NCBI GenBank assembly: GCA_965227255.1
Contig: CBDDFS010000004.1
Location: 124,001-188,000 of the forward strand
Reading direction: 5' to 3'
Length of the DNA stretch: 64,000 bases
Source of the DNA: CBDDFS01 sp965227255
Lineage (GTDB): Bacteria > Bacteroidota > Bacteroidia > Flavobacteriales_E > Vicingaceae
Shown here: positions 27,801 to 36,156 of the stretch, piece by piece
Position numbering within the stretch: position 1 is the first letter of the stretch
Layout of the letters: every line of letters starts with the position of its first letter
Made by a program: the position numbers and the translations under genes
Notes under the pieces: generated by a model
What the model saw: the letters and a program-made list of their open reading frames with translations, nothing else
Database searches by the model: none
Told to the model about the DNA's origin: nothing

Positions 27801-27874
27801 TACAGGAGGTGATTTATGATGCAATTGCGAAAAGGCACAGCAAAGAATTGCTCTCCGATACCATAAAGCATTAA
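24869..27874 (+). CDS. Exported GH3 beta-N-acetylhexosaminidase fused to a serine hydrolase (beta-lactamase fold)
   Basis: From the ATG at 24869 the protein has 1001 residues. After an N-terminal hydrophobic segment comes a glycoside hydrolase family 3 domain with NAKHFPGHGDTDKDSH and the aspartate of FTDALNMKGV, the NagZ-type signature. A linking domain follows (about 400-560). The C-terminal part (about 600-990) is a beta-lactamase/transpeptidase-like serine hydrolase with SVTK, YSDIGYYF and FGHSGFTGT. Both activities point to peptidoglycan or amino-sugar turnover outside the cytoplasm. An earlier in-frame start at 24773 would leave only 5 bp to the divergent gene and a poor signal peptide, so the later one is preferred. 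Confidence 0.9.
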   Translation: MMTFFRRYSLEFFILLAIILYSFKAGNEAEILSDQDPPFNSVESPWADSLIKTLSDEQKIAQLFMVAAYSNRNGEHEEELSNLIDNYGIGGLIFFQGGPKRQAILCNKLQEKSEVPLLIGMDAEWGLAMRLDSTVKYPWQMTLGAIQDETLIYEMGRQIGEQMNRLGVHVNFAPVVDVNVNPNNPVINARSFGEDRNNVSSKGIAYMKGLQSMHVLANAKHFPGHGDTDKDSHKTLPIVNHKYNRLDSVEIYPFRQLMDQGLSSVMVAHLYIPELVKEFNKPSTLSPEIVNGLLKDSLKFEGLIFTDALNMKGVSSFYKPGEVDLLALLAGNDVMLFSEDVPKAITEIKKAIKEERISMEEIEKRCLKVLRAKEWAGLDKYAPVEINNLYEDLNQPTYELLNRKLTESSITLLQNNDDLLPVKTLDTFRIAALAVGDEGFKTFHHYLSLYTQVDTFHIGIDHEVKDQKELLEKLEKYNLIIASVHTGNRNPYSRKKINGNAADLLNAIRLKKDVVLSAFCNPYALNEFHGLDHFESFIMAYQNNAYANEMAAKLIFGGGIVNGKLPVSINPQFQGGSGLELNEVIRLNYVWPEEIGIERNWLDQIDSIAIEGLIEQAYPGCQIVVASQGKVFYNKTFGYHTYDSARLVLSQDIYDLASVTKISATLLGIMKLVEEGEVDLDYSLCDYLPDLVDTTDYANLSIREILAHQAGLKAWIPFYKKSLSGGKPRYDVYSLDSTSLYRYRVANNLYINYTYRDSIFDQILKTPVNESGEYKYSDIGYYFLKEIVETKTGQELDKYVEKEFYQPLGMSRTGFKPLYHFRKEEIVPTENDKMFRGQLIHGDVHDPGAAMLGGVGGHAGLFGNANDIAKLMQMYVSSGSYAGREYLNSETVKEFTSCQYCENENRRGAGFDKPMINGEEGGPTCTCVSYMSFGHSGFTGTYAWADPEDEIVYVFLSNRIHPDASNKKLISLSIRTRIQEVIYDAIAKRHSKELLSDTIKH

Positions 27875-27875
27875 A

Positions 27876-28994
27876 ATGAACATAGGAATCGTATTGTACC
27901 CAACTTTCGGTGGAAGCGGAGTTGTGGCCACAGAACTAGGTAAAGCTCTTGCGCGTCAGGGCAATAAGGTACATTTCATAACATACAAACAACCTGTTAA
28001 ACTGGATAAGTTTCATCAGAATATCTATTATCACGAGGTAAGGGTTTCTGATTATCCTTTGTTCGAATATCAGCCCTATGAATTTGTATTGAGCAGTAAA
28101 CTGGTTGACGTCGTAAAATTTGAAAAGCTTGATCTGCTTCATGTTCATTATGCAATCCCACACGCTTCTGCAGCCTACATGGCAAAACAAATCCTGAAGA
28201 CTGAAGGCATTGATTTACCGGTGATAACCACGCTGCACGGAACAGATATTACCCTTGTAGGCAAGGATTCTAGCTTTGAACCGGTTATTACTTTCGCTAT
28301 TAATCAGTCGGACGCGGTTACGGCAGTTTCTGAGGACCTCAAGAATGAAACATATAAGCATTTTCATATTGATAAGGATATCCATGTAGTCCCGAACTTT
28401 ATATGCTTTGATGACTACAAAGAGGCGGATTTAAATCTTAAAAAAGAACTCGCCCCAAATGGAGAAAAGATCCTGATTCACATATCGAACTTCAGAAAGG
28501 TGAAAAGGGTAGAAGATGTGGTGAAAATATTTGCGAGAGTTAAAGAGAGAATCCCGAGCACTCTCCTGCTTGTGGGCGACGGTCCGGAAAGACATAATAT
28601 CGAAGAGATGTGCAGGAACAGTGCAAATTGTGATAAGATCCGATTTATAGGGAAATTGAAGGAGACCGAGCGAATGCTTGCTATCTCGGATCTTTTCCTT
28701 CTTACCTCTGAGTTTGAAAGCTTTGGGCTTGCTGCACTGGAATCCATGGCCAACAGAGTGCCAGTAATTTCAACGAACAGGGGAGGAATTCCTGAAGTTA
28801 TGGTCGATGGCAAGACTGGTTATATGTTTGACGTCGGTGATGTGGAAAGCATGGCTGATAAGGCTGTAGAGATTCTATCGGATGAAAACGCCCTTCTTTC
28901 TTTGAGGAAATCTTCTTACGAGCGCGCCACAGACTTCGAATTGACAAAAATCCTTCCTCGTTACATCGAGGTTTATAAAAGTGTAATCAGATGA
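27876..28994 (+). CDS. bshA: N-acetyl-alpha-D-glucosaminyl L-malate synthase BshA
   Basis: The 372-residue GT4 glycosyltransferase has the BshA N-terminus IGIVLYPTFGGSGVVATELG, the VHYAIPHASAAYMA loop, a SNFRKVKRVEDVV donor-domain start and EFESFGLAALESMANRVPV for UDP-sugar binding. It joins UDP-GlcNAc to L-malate, the first step of bacillithiol (low-molecular-weight thiol) synthesis. BshB and BshC are not in the window. It starts 1 bp after the GH3 fusion gene and overlaps the next gene by 4 bp. Confidence 0.95.
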   Translation: MNIGIVLYPTFGGSGVVATELGKALARQGNKVHFITYKQPVKLDKFHQNIYYHEVRVSDYPLFEYQPYEFVLSSKLVDVVKFEKLDLLHVHYAIPHASAAYMAKQILKTEGIDLPVITTLHGTDITLVGKDSSFEPVITFAINQSDAVTAVSEDLKNETYKHFHIDKDIHVVPNFICFDDYKEADLNLKKELAPNGEKILIHISNFRKVKRVEDVVKIFARVKERIPSTLLLVGDGPERHNIEEMCRNSANCDKIRFIGKLKETERMLAISDLFLLTSEFESFGLAALESMANRVPVISTNRGGIPEVMVDGKTGYMFDVGDVESMADKAVEILSDENALLSLRKSSYERATDFELTKILPRYIEVYKSVIR

Positions 28995-29260
28995 AAATAA
29001 GCGTAGAAATGAGTCTTTATCCATTATCTGAGGACTACAGACAAAGGATCATTGATTTCATTCTTGATCTGAAAAAGAACGATCAGATTGAGGTCATCAC
29101 CAATGGTATGTCGACTCAAATTTATGGTGACTACGACGTAGTGATGAATGTCTTGAAGAAAGACTTAAAAGGAGAGCTCGAAAAACACCGAAGTATGTTC
29201 GTTTTGAAGATCGGTGCCGGTGAAATGAAGGCGGAAAGCATTGCTGAAGAATTGAAGTAA
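28991..29260 (+). CDS. YkoF-like thiamine-binding domain protein
   Basis: The 89-residue protein has the ferredoxin-like pattern of the MTH1187/YkoF thiamine-binding family: ISVEMSLYPLSEDYRQRIID at the N-terminus, ITNGMSTQIYGDYDVVMNVL in the middle and a final strand with VLKIGAGEMKAE. Such proteins bind the pyrimidine part of thiamine. Its ATG overlaps the bshA stop (ATGA), so the two genes are coupled, although no functional link is known. Confidence 0.78.
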   Translation: MKISVEMSLYPLSEDYRQRIIDFILDLKKNDQIEVITNGMSTQIYGDYDVVMNVLKKDLKGELEKHRSMFVLKIGAGEMKAESIAEELK

Positions 29261-29307
29261 TAGATTCTTTTTCAGTATTTTAATTAAGGTCACCTCAAGT
29301 AGATTAG

Positions 29308-30105
29308 TTGATCTATTATCCAAAAGCAAAAATTAATATTGGACTGTCGGTTCAGGAAAAAAGAACCGATAATTATCACAATATAGATTCATTCATTTAT
29401 TGTATTCCATTCTGTGATATTCTTGAAATTATTCCTTCAGAGAATAACTTGATTACTTACTCAGGTTTAAAAATTGAAGCCGACACAGAGTTTATATCCG
29501 AAGTCCTTGATCTCCTCTCGAAAAGCCCTGATTCACCTAAATTCAAAGTTCATTTACATAAACGCATACCTTCAGGTGCGGGTCTTGGAGGCGGATCATC
29601 AGACCTTGCCTGCTTCGTGGAGCATATAATGTCTCTCATCAATGACTCGGATTTGAAGGACGAAGTCCTCGAGCTTATGATACGATTGAGTAGTGACGCT
29701 AATTTCTTTTATAATTCATGCAGTGCGCTGGTTTCGGGAAAAGGCGATTTGGTGAGGGATGTGCATGTTGATCTGAAAGGCTACCAACTTCTTTTATTCC
29801 TTCCCGATAAGATGGTGGATACGGCTAATTACTATGATAGAATTGATGTCCGTAAAGCAGAAATGAACTGGAGTCTTCTCTCAAAAGGTCCGAGTGAATG
29901 GAAGAGTAATCTATTCAATTCTTTTGAGTCGATTTATTCTGACGATAATCCTGAATACCAGGAATACCGGGAGATTCTTTATTCGCTTTGTGCTGAATTT
30001 GTTTCATTATCGGGAACCGGATCATCCTTCTACGCCATATTCAGGCAACAACAAGAAATACCTGTTGAATTAAAAGGTATTCCTTCAATGTGGTTTGATC
30101 TGTAA
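29308..30105 (+). CDS. ispE: 4-diphosphocytidyl-2-C-methyl-D-erythritol kinase
   Basis: The 265-residue GHMP kinase has an N-terminal YYPKAKINIGLSVQEKR with the catalytic lysine, the phosphate loop PSGAGLGGGSSDLA, the aspartate of LSSDANFFYNSCSA, and the terminal LSGTGSSFYAIF. It phosphorylates CDP-methylerythritol in the MEP isoprenoid pathway. The frame is closed by TAG at 29305, so TTG at 29308 is the only possible start. The stop abuts that of the convergent permease gene. Confidence 0.95.
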   Translation: MIYYPKAKINIGLSVQEKRTDNYHNIDSFIYCIPFCDILEIIPSENNLITYSGLKIEADTEFISEVLDLLSKSPDSPKFKVHLHKRIPSGAGLGGGSSDLACFVEHIMSLINDSDLKDEVLELMIRLSSDANFFYNSCSALVSGKGDLVRDVHVDLKGYQLLLFLPDKMVDTANYYDRIDVRKAEMNWSLLSKGPSEWKSNLFNSFESIYSDDNPEYQEYREILYSLCAEFVSLSGTGSSFYAIFRQQQEIPVELKGIPSMWFDL

Positions 30106-31188
30106 TTACTTGGGTGCTTTGATAAGCAGATAAATAGCCAGAATCCCGAATAGAATGTTGGGAATCCAGGTGGCGACGAGGGGAGGAGCTCCTCCGTTAA
30201 TAGCAAATGTCCGACTGAATTCCATGAAAACGATGAAGCTGAAGGAGATTAAAAAGCCGAACATAATATGGATTCCAATTCCCCCACGTACTTTTCTACT
30301 GGCAATAGACACACCGATCAGCGTTAAAACGATGGTAGCGAAAGGAAATACCATCCTTTTGTATTTTTCAAAAAGATAATAAACGATCTTCTCGGAACCT
30401 TTGCTGCGTGCATCTTCTATGGCTTCATTGAGTTCGTAGTAGTTATACATCTCTACCACGGTTTCCCTTTGACTGAATTCTTCCGGACGAAAGGAAAGCA
30501 CTGTATCAATGACTTTTCCGGTCTTCAAGGTTTCTTTGTCTCCATCAAACTCTCTGATCTGATAGTTATGGATCTTCCATTCATTGATCACGGTATCCCA
30601 TTTGATAAAGTCTGATATCAGTTTATACTTCAATTCACTGTCTTCAAAGCGTTCCAGAGAGAATTTAAATCCAACATTGGTTAGGTTATTAAAGTTCTCG
30701 AAATAGATGAAGGTACCCGGTGCGATCTGACTGTGAATATTCTGAGCCCTGTTTCGATATGGATCCTTGATGTACAATTCTTCAAATTCCATTCGGTTCT
30801 TATTCGCCTTTGGAATGACAAAGTTGTTCAGATAGAATGAAAGAGCTACAAGAAGAATGGCGGAAACCATATAGGGTACAAGCATTCTGTAAAAACTGAT
30901 TCCACCCGCCAGAATGGCCACGATCTCTGTTTTAGCGGCCATGTTCGCCGTGAAAATAATGACTGAAATAAAGACAAAGAGGGCGCTGAAGAGGTTTACG
31001 AAATAGGGAATGAAGTTCAGATAGTAGCCAAATACGATCTCCTTGATAGGGGCCTGCTTTTCAATGAAATCATCCAGTCGTTCTGTAATGTCGAAGATGA
31101 TTACAATGATCACAATGAGTCCCAGGCTGAAGAAAAATGTTCCCAGAAACTTACGAATGATATACAGGTCAATCTTCTTAAACCACAT
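30106..31188 (-). CDS. LptF/LptG-family lipopolysaccharide export permease
   Basis: The 360-residue membrane protein has three hydrophobic helices at the N-terminus, a periplasmic jellyroll-like domain (about 125-265) and three helices at the C-terminus, the YjgP/YjgQ (LptF/G) layout. FFSLGLIVIIVIIFDITERLDDFI at the start is typical. It pairs with LptB to move lipopolysaccharide out of the inner membrane. I cannot tell LptF from LptG. It overlaps tgt by 1 bp, a conserved Bacteroidota pairing. Confidence 0.92.
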   Translation of the reverse strand: MWFKKIDLYIIRKFLGTFFFSLGLIVIIVIIFDITERLDDFIEKQAPIKEIVFGYYLNFIPYFVNLFSALFVFISVIIFTANMAAKTEIVAILAGGISFYRMLVPYMVSAILLVALSFYLNNFVIPKANKNRMEFEELYIKDPYRNRAQNIHSQIAPGTFIYFENFNNLTNVGFKFSLERFEDSELKYKLISDFIKWDTVINEWKIHNYQIREFDGDKETLKTGKVIDTVLSFRPEEFSQRETVVEMYNYYELNEAIEDARSKGSEKIVYYLFEKYKRMVFPFATIVLTLIGVSIASRKVRGGIGIHIMFGFLISFSFIVFMEFSRTFAINGGAPPLVATWIPNILFGILAIYLLIKAPK

Positions 31189-32321
31189 TACAGTCTTCTG
31201 TCAAGTTTCTTTACCATAGCATCTTTCCAGGTGGAAAAGTCGCCATTTTCGATATGAGCCCGGCTTTCCTTCATCAGCCAAAGGTAAAAACTGAGATTAT
31301 GTAAAGAAGCAATTTGAGCGCCTAGCATTTCATTGGAAATCGTCAGGTGTCTTAAATAGGCCTTCGAGTAGTCGTGATCTACATAAGCTGTGCCATTCGG
31401 ATCTATGGAAGAAAAGTCGTCTTTCCATTTTTCATTTCGAATGTTGATGATGCCTTCACTCGTGAAGAGCATTCCGTTTCTGCCATTTCTGGTTGGCATT
31501 ACGCAATCGAACATATCAACACCCAGACTAATACATTCAAGCAAGTTCACCGGAGTTCCTACGCCCATTAAATATCGTGGTTTGTCTTTAGGCAGGATTC
31601 GACAAACTGCATCCGTCATAGCGTACATGTCTTCATGTGGCTCCCCTACAGACAATCCCCCAATGGCATTGGCCACACAATCGAAGGAAGCAATGGCTTC
31701 GGCAGATTTCTCTCTGAGGTCTTTGTAAGTGGATCCCTGGACAATAGGAAAAAGACTTTGTTCGTAGTCGTAGACAGGCTCTGTACTATTAAAATGGTCA
31801 ATGCATCGCTTCAGCCACCTATGTGTCATTTCCATCGAGTCCTTGGCATATTGATAATCACATGGGTAAGGTGTGCATTCGTCGAATGCCATAATGATAT
31901 CGGCTCCAATCACTCGCTGTATGTCAATGGCATATTCCGGTGTGAAGAAATGTTTGCTGCCATCGATGTGTGATGAGAATTTCACTCCTTCTTCCTGAAT
32001 CTTTCGACGATCCGAAAGGGAATAAACCTGATATCCTCCGCTGTCGGTTAGTATTGGACCGCTCCAATTAATGAATTTATGGAGTCCGCCAGCCTTTTGA
32101 ATTATATCCAGTCCGGGCCGCAAGAAAAGATGATAGGTATTACCCAGAATGATCTCGGCTTTGATATCATTTTCCAATTCACGCTGATGAATACCCTTTA
32201 CGGTTCCCGCCGTACCAACTGGCATGAAGATAGGAGTCTGGAATGTGCCGTGAGCAGTTGTAAAACTTCCGCTTCTTGCCGCACTCTTCTCATCGGTCTT
32301 ACTTATTTCAAACTGCTTCAA
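31188..32321 (-). CDS. tgt: tRNA-guanine transglycosylase
   Basis: The 377-residue TIM-barrel enzyme has PIFMPVGTAGTVKG, LGNTYHLFLRPG, LTDSGGYQVYSLSDRRKI with the catalytic aspartate region, and FDCVMPTRNGRNG. It exchanges guanine 34 for the queuosine precursor in tRNAs with GUN anticodons. The CxCxxC zinc-ligand segment of the E. coli enzyme is absent (the region reads AYVDHDYSKAYLRHL), although the later ASLHNL histidine is there. The start is TTG at 32321; the upstream frame is blocked by a stop at 32325-32327. Confidence 0.95.
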   Translation of the reverse strand: MKQFEISKTDEKSAARSGSFTTAHGTFQTPIFMPVGTAGTVKGIHQRELENDIKAEIILGNTYHLFLRPGLDIIQKAGGLHKFINWSGPILTDSGGYQVYSLSDRRKIQEEGVKFSSHIDGSKHFFTPEYAIDIQRVIGADIIMAFDECTPYPCDYQYAKDSMEMTHRWLKRCIDHFNSTEPVYDYEQSLFPIVQGSTYKDLREKSAEAIASFDCVANAIGGLSVGEPHEDMYAMTDAVCRILPKDKPRYLMGVGTPVNLLECISLGVDMFDCVMPTRNGRNGMLFTSEGIINIRNEKWKDDFSSIDPNGTAYVDHDYSKAYLRHLTISNEMLGAQIASLHNLSFYLWLMKESRAHIENGDFSTWKDAMVKKLDRRL

Positions 32322-32340
32322 TGGCTATCAATAGAGCACA

Positions 32341-32348
32341 CAAAGATA
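32341..32348 (-). promoter_or_regulatory. -7 promoter element (TATCTTTG) of tgt-lptF/G
   Basis: Exact TAnnTTTG match on the minus strand, 19 nt upstream of the TTG start of tgt. No -33 TTG stands out. Confidence 0.55.
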
Positions 32349-32391
32349 TTAAAGACAGAAAACATTTTACTTTTACGCACTTCGCTTTTTT

Positions 32392-33486
32392 ATGGAAGTT
32401 CTGATCTGGTACATATTGGTCATTTTACTCTTTATACAGGCTTATTTCCTGTTCTGGGTATTTATTCCCTTAACCAAAGACCGAATCAGGCCTGGTAGGA
32501 AATCATTGCCTGTATCGGTAATTATCTGCGCTAAGAACGACTTACACAGTCTCCAGGAAAATCTTGAATATGTACTTAATCAGAATTACCCTGACTTTGA
32601 GGTTATTGTGATGGACGACCATAGTACGGATGATACGGCGAAGTATCTGCAGTCTCTCATGAAATCGAAAGACAATCTGAAGTATATGAAGGCTTCAGAA
32701 GACATAAAGGACAAGGTGGGCAAGAAGTGGGCGTTAGCCGAAGCTATTAAAAAATCCAGTCATAACTATGTATTACTCACCGATGCCGACTGCCGACCAA
32801 ATAGTCTCAAATGGATTGAGCACATGATGACTTACTTTACCGGTAAGACCTCTCTAGTTCTGGGTATTGGAAGATATCAGAATATAAAAAAGTGGTACAG
32901 TTCATTAATTCAGTTTGAAACCATGTTCACAGCTTTCTCTTACCTGGGTTACGCGCTGATGGGAAAACCCTACATGGGTGTAGGCCGGAATCTCGCTTAT
33001 AAAAAATCGGTATTCAAAGATGAGGCCATGCTCAACGAAAAAACGGCTAGTGGTGATGACGACCTTTTTGTACAAGCTGTTTCGAATTTTGAGAATACGG
33101 ATATCTGCACAATACCGACAGCGCACACGGTATCAACACCTCCTTTGACCTATTCAGAATGGCTGACGCAGAAGAAAAGGCATTATTCAACGGCTTTTGA
33201 ATATAAGTCCTTGAATAAAATCAGGCTAACAATACTCAAGGCATCTTTTTATTTACCTAATCTGCTGATCTTTTGCCTTCTTTTTTTGGGATTCTATTCA
33301 AATATCATACTTTTCATTTTCCTTTTAAGATGGCTCGTGGAATTCGTGGTAATGAACAGAATTGCCAGAAAGCTGGGTTTCACGCAGGCAATTTATTTGG
33401 TACCTTGGTTTGAAATATATTTCGCTTTTTTCGATTTATGGATGATGCTGGTGAGCAAAAAGAGCAGCCGGAGAGACTGGAAGTAA
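32392..33486 (+). CDS. Membrane glycosyltransferase, family 2
   Basis: The 364-residue protein begins with a transmembrane helix and then a GT2 catalytic domain. VSVIICAKNDLHSLQENLEYV, VIVMDDHSTDDTA and LLTDADCRP supply the nucleotide-sugar and metal-binding aspartates, and ASGDDDLFVQ and EWLTQKKRH fit the acceptor side. Two further helices (about 285-315) end the protein. It probably glycosylates a lipid-linked or surface acceptor from the cytoplasmic face. It overlaps the ECF sigma factor gene by 49 bp. Confidence 0.9.
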   Translation: MEVLIWYILVILLFIQAYFLFWVFIPLTKDRIRPGRKSLPVSVIICAKNDLHSLQENLEYVLNQNYPDFEVIVMDDHSTDDTAKYLQSLMKSKDNLKYMKASEDIKDKVGKKWALAEAIKKSSHNYVLLTDADCRPNSLKWIEHMMTYFTGKTSLVLGIGRYQNIKKWYSSLIQFETMFTAFSYLGYALMGKPYMGVGRNLAYKKSVFKDEAMLNEKTASGDDDLFVQAVSNFENTDICTIPTAHTVSTPPLTYSEWLTQKKRHYSTAFEYKSLNKIRLTILKASFYLPNLLIFCLLFLGFYSNIILFIFLLRWLVEFVVMNRIARKLGFTQAIYLVPWFEIYFAFFDLWMMLVSKKSSRRDWK

Positions 33487-34082
33487 ACGATAATCTCTCT
33501 GAGAAGGCTCAGTATGATGTTCGACTTGTTCGACGTGCTCTTGAGAAGAGTGATCAGCAGGCTTATGCTGAACTTTTGGAGAAGTATCGCGATTCCATTT
33601 ATTTCATGATGCTCAAAATGGTGCAGAATGCGAATGATGCTGAAGACCTCACCATTGAAGCCTTTGGGAAAGCTTTCAAACGCCTAGATCAATACGCACC
33701 TTCATATGCCTTCAGCACCTGGTTATTTCGAATCGCAACCAATAATTGCATTGATTTCATTCGTAAAAAGAAACTTCAGACACTTTCGATAGACAAGCCC
33801 TATGGCGAAGAAGGGGATGAAAAGGTTATTTCGATCAAATCCAAGGGTCTTGACCCTGAAGAAACTTTCATCAAGGAGCAGAAGATCAAACATATGCGCA
33901 AGATCGTCGACAAATTAAAACCCAGGTACAAAGACCTGGTCGTATTGCGCTATTTTGAAGAATTGTCGTACGAAGAGATCGCCGAAGAGCTAAACCTACC
34001 ATTGGGAACCGTAAAAGCTCAGTTATTCAGGGCCAGGGAATTCCTGTTTCAGCTGATGAAAGACAGCAAAGACAAGATATAG
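33438..34082 (+). CDS. ECF-type sigma-70 family RNA polymerase sigma factor
   Basis: The 214-residue protein has region 2 (about 38-110), with YFMMLKMVQNANDAEDLTIE and STWLFRIATNNCIDFIRKKK for -10 recognition. Region 4 (about 155-208) has LKPRYKDLVVLRYFEELS, YEEIAEELNLPLGTVKAQLFRAR. No anti-sigma factor gene is adjacent. The ATG lies 49 bp inside the glycosyltransferase gene, so the two genes are coupled in translation. Confidence 0.93.
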   Translation: MDDAGEQKEQPERLEVNDNLSEKAQYDVRLVRRALEKSDQQAYAELLEKYRDSIYFMMLKMVQNANDAEDLTIEAFGKAFKRLDQYAPSYAFSTWLFRIATNNCIDFIRKKKLQTLSIDKPYGEEGDEKVISIKSKGLDPEETFIKEQKIKHMRKIVDKLKPRYKDLVVLRYFEELSYEEIAEELNLPLGTVKAQLFRAREFLFQLMKDSKDKI

Positions 34083-34613
34083 ATGTTTAAGTCTTATCTC
34101 GCCTGGACGGCTAAATCATTCGCCGTGATCTTATTTTTCATGATTGTTGGTACCCTCGATACTTTTTTCGACGAAGACAGCAAACCACTTGATTGGGAGA
34201 AAGGATTGATGTTTTTATTCGGACTTTCATTTGTTCTGGGATTGGCCTTATTTCTATTTGAACATAAATTGATTCCATGGGATAAAAAGCGAATGATTCG
34301 AAGGCTTGCATTCAAATTTAATGGGATGGCAAAGGCCGACAACATAATCAAGTTTACTTTGAGAAATTTTGAAGTCTATGCAGAAGTGACATATGACTTG
34401 AATACAGCATTGACAATAGGGGGTACTTCACAGGAAATCAGGTATCACATTCCAAGAAAACAGATCGATCGTTTACAAAATGTTAACAATGAAAAACTAC
34501 AGGCCTCTTTTGTTCTAGACATACCCACCTATGTAGTCTATAAATCAGGACCTTACCGATATCGGAGAGTGCCTAAAAAGATACTTTCGAAGCTCGGTAT
34601 ACCGGAATTTTAG
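34083..34613 (+). CDS. Membrane protein of unknown function, next to ECF sigma factor
   Basis: The 176-residue protein starts immediately at the sigma factor stop codon. It has two N-terminal helices (about 8-25 and 40-60) and a basic soluble domain (about 70-176) with beta-rich sequence (FEVYAEVTYDLNTALTIGG) and a final RVPKKILSKLG. No family recognised. Its position in the operon raises the possibility of a regulatory role for the sigma factor, but it has no anti-sigma motif. Confidence 0.7.
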   Translation: MFKSYLAWTAKSFAVILFFMIVGTLDTFFDEDSKPLDWEKGLMFLFGLSFVLGLALFLFEHKLIPWDKKRMIRRLAFKFNGMAKADNIIKFTLRNFEVYAEVTYDLNTALTIGGTSQEIRYHIPRKQIDRLQNVNNEKLQASFVLDIPTYVVYKSGPYRYRRVPKKILSKLGIPEF

Positions 34614-34659
34614 ATTGATCAGAGAGAGCTTTGTCACAGAATCGTAAAGTATAAAACTT

Positions 34660-34667
34660 TATCTTTG
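34660..34667 (+). promoter_or_regulatory. -7 promoter element (TATCTTTG) of the desaturase gene
   Basis: Exact TAnnTTTG match 20 nt before the start codon. The nearest upstream TTG (34631-34633) is 26 nt away, slightly too far for the consensus. Confidence 0.6.
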
Positions 34668-34687
34668 CCGAAATTCAAAAATATTTC

Positions 34688-35794
34688 ATGGCAGCGAATA
34701 CAAGTATTAAGTTTCCAAGAGAGGAGAAAGGGGAGTTCTTTACAGAAGTTAGAAGCAGGGTAAATAAATACTTTAAAGACAATAACATTACCAGATATGG
34801 TGATTGGAGAATGCATTTGAAGACGGTGGTAATGCTATCTTCCTATGTTTTGTTCTTCACCTTGATCATAACACGGGTAAGTGATATTTTCTGGGTTAAT
34901 CTGGGTCTGTGGATGGGACTTGGAATGGCTATTGCAGGCATAGGATTGAGTGTAATGCATGACGCTTCTCACGGCGCCTATTCGAAAAACAAAAGACTTA
35001 ATAAGTTTCTTGCCGACACGATGGTAATTATTGGTGGAAGTGCTTTCACCTGGAATATTCAACACAACCAGAAGCATCATAGTTTTACCAATGTAGAAGG
35101 AGTTGATGAAGACATCGATCCAGGCGCAATTATGCGTTTTTCGCCGCATGCAAAGAGATACTGGATTCATAGATTTCAGCATATATATGCTTGGTTCTTT
35201 TATGGATTAATGACAATGTCTTGGTCTACAAATAAGGACTTCAGACAGATCATGGAGTATAAGAAGACGAATGCATTTAAAGTAAACAATCTTAGTTTTC
35301 TTTCCAGATTCACAAGATTGGTAGCGGCCAAGATTGTATTTCATACCATCACCTTGGTCATGCCCATTATTCTTCTTCCAGATCCTTGGTATATCACCTT
35401 ATCTTTTAATCTGGTCATGCACTTTGTAGCCGGTTTTGTCCTGGCATGTGTCTTTCAGCCTGCTCACGTAATGCCTACGAGCGAGTATCCATTGCCAAAC
35501 GACGAAGGAAGCATGGAAAACTCCTGGGCCATTCATCAGATGCTTACAACAGCTAATTTTGCGCCAAAGAGTAGAATTTTCTCTTGGTATGTAGGAGGAT
35601 TGAATTTCCAGATAGAACATCACTTATTCCCGAATATCTGTCATGTACACCATAAAAAGATCTCAGAGATCGTGAAGCAGACAGCAGAGGAGTACAATCT
35701 TCCATACAATGTTCAGCCGAATTTCATGAAGGCTTTGTGGGAGCACGGTAAAATGCTGAGAATATTAGGAAGGCAGGATTATCAGCCTGCTTAG
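34688..35794 (+). CDS. Membrane fatty acid desaturase
   Basis: The 368-residue protein has the three histidine boxes that hold the di-iron centre, HDASHGAYS, HNQKHHSF and QIEHHLFP. Four or more hydrophobic helices surround them. The QIEHH type of the third box is found in front-end (delta-5/6-like, linoleoyl-CoA) desaturases, but no cytochrome b5 domain is fused here, so electrons must come from a separate donor. It acts at the inner membrane to unsaturate acyl chains, probably for fluidity control. It is a single gene. Confidence 0.94.
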   Translation: MAANTSIKFPREEKGEFFTEVRSRVNKYFKDNNITRYGDWRMHLKTVVMLSSYVLFFTLIITRVSDIFWVNLGLWMGLGMAIAGIGLSVMHDASHGAYSKNKRLNKFLADTMVIIGGSAFTWNIQHNQKHHSFTNVEGVDEDIDPGAIMRFSPHAKRYWIHRFQHIYAWFFYGLMTMSWSTNKDFRQIMEYKKTNAFKVNNLSFLSRFTRLVAAKIVFHTITLVMPIILLPDPWYITLSFNLVMHFVAGFVLACVFQPAHVMPTSEYPLPNDEGSMENSWAIHQMLTTANFAPKSRIFSWYVGGLNFQIEHHLFPNICHVHHKKISEIVKQTAEEYNLPYNVQPNFMKALWEHGKMLRILGRQDYQPA

Positions 35795-36024
35795 GAATTT
35801 AGAATTCCCTCTTTATCTTCCTGTCCGAACTTATATTTAAGTGTATCGAATAGCGCCTTGACGCCACCATTGTTCTTGGTGATGTTCAATTCTTCTGCTC
35901 TTTCCAACAGATACTTTGCATCCTCAATACGAAGGGTTCTTTTGGTATTATCGAAATAGAATTTCCTGATGTCTTCCAGGTCAAGTCGATTTGATAGAGC
36001 TGAATATTCTCTGTCCAATGGCAT
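35791..36024 (-). CDS. Small helical protein of unknown function
   Basis: The 77-residue protein is hydrophilic and mainly helical (LEDIRKFYFDNTKRTLRIED and YLLERAEELN), without signal or membrane segment. No domain recognised. Its stop codon overlaps that of the desaturase gene by 4 bp in convergent orientation. It is a likely real cytoplasmic protein because of its length, composition and clean placement. Confidence 0.6.
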   Translation of the reverse strand: MPLDREYSALSNRLDLEDIRKFYFDNTKRTLRIEDAKYLLERAEELNITKNNGGVKALFDTLKYKFGQEDKEGILNS

Positions 36025-36156
36025 GAATCAAATTTCTAAATTGAAACGAAGAAATTCAATCCAAATTTTTAACAATCGGTTATTTCGATAGGGCAAATTT
36101 CTCTATTCGCTTGATTGAAAGGAGGTATTGAGAAATTCTATTGTTAATAATTAATC

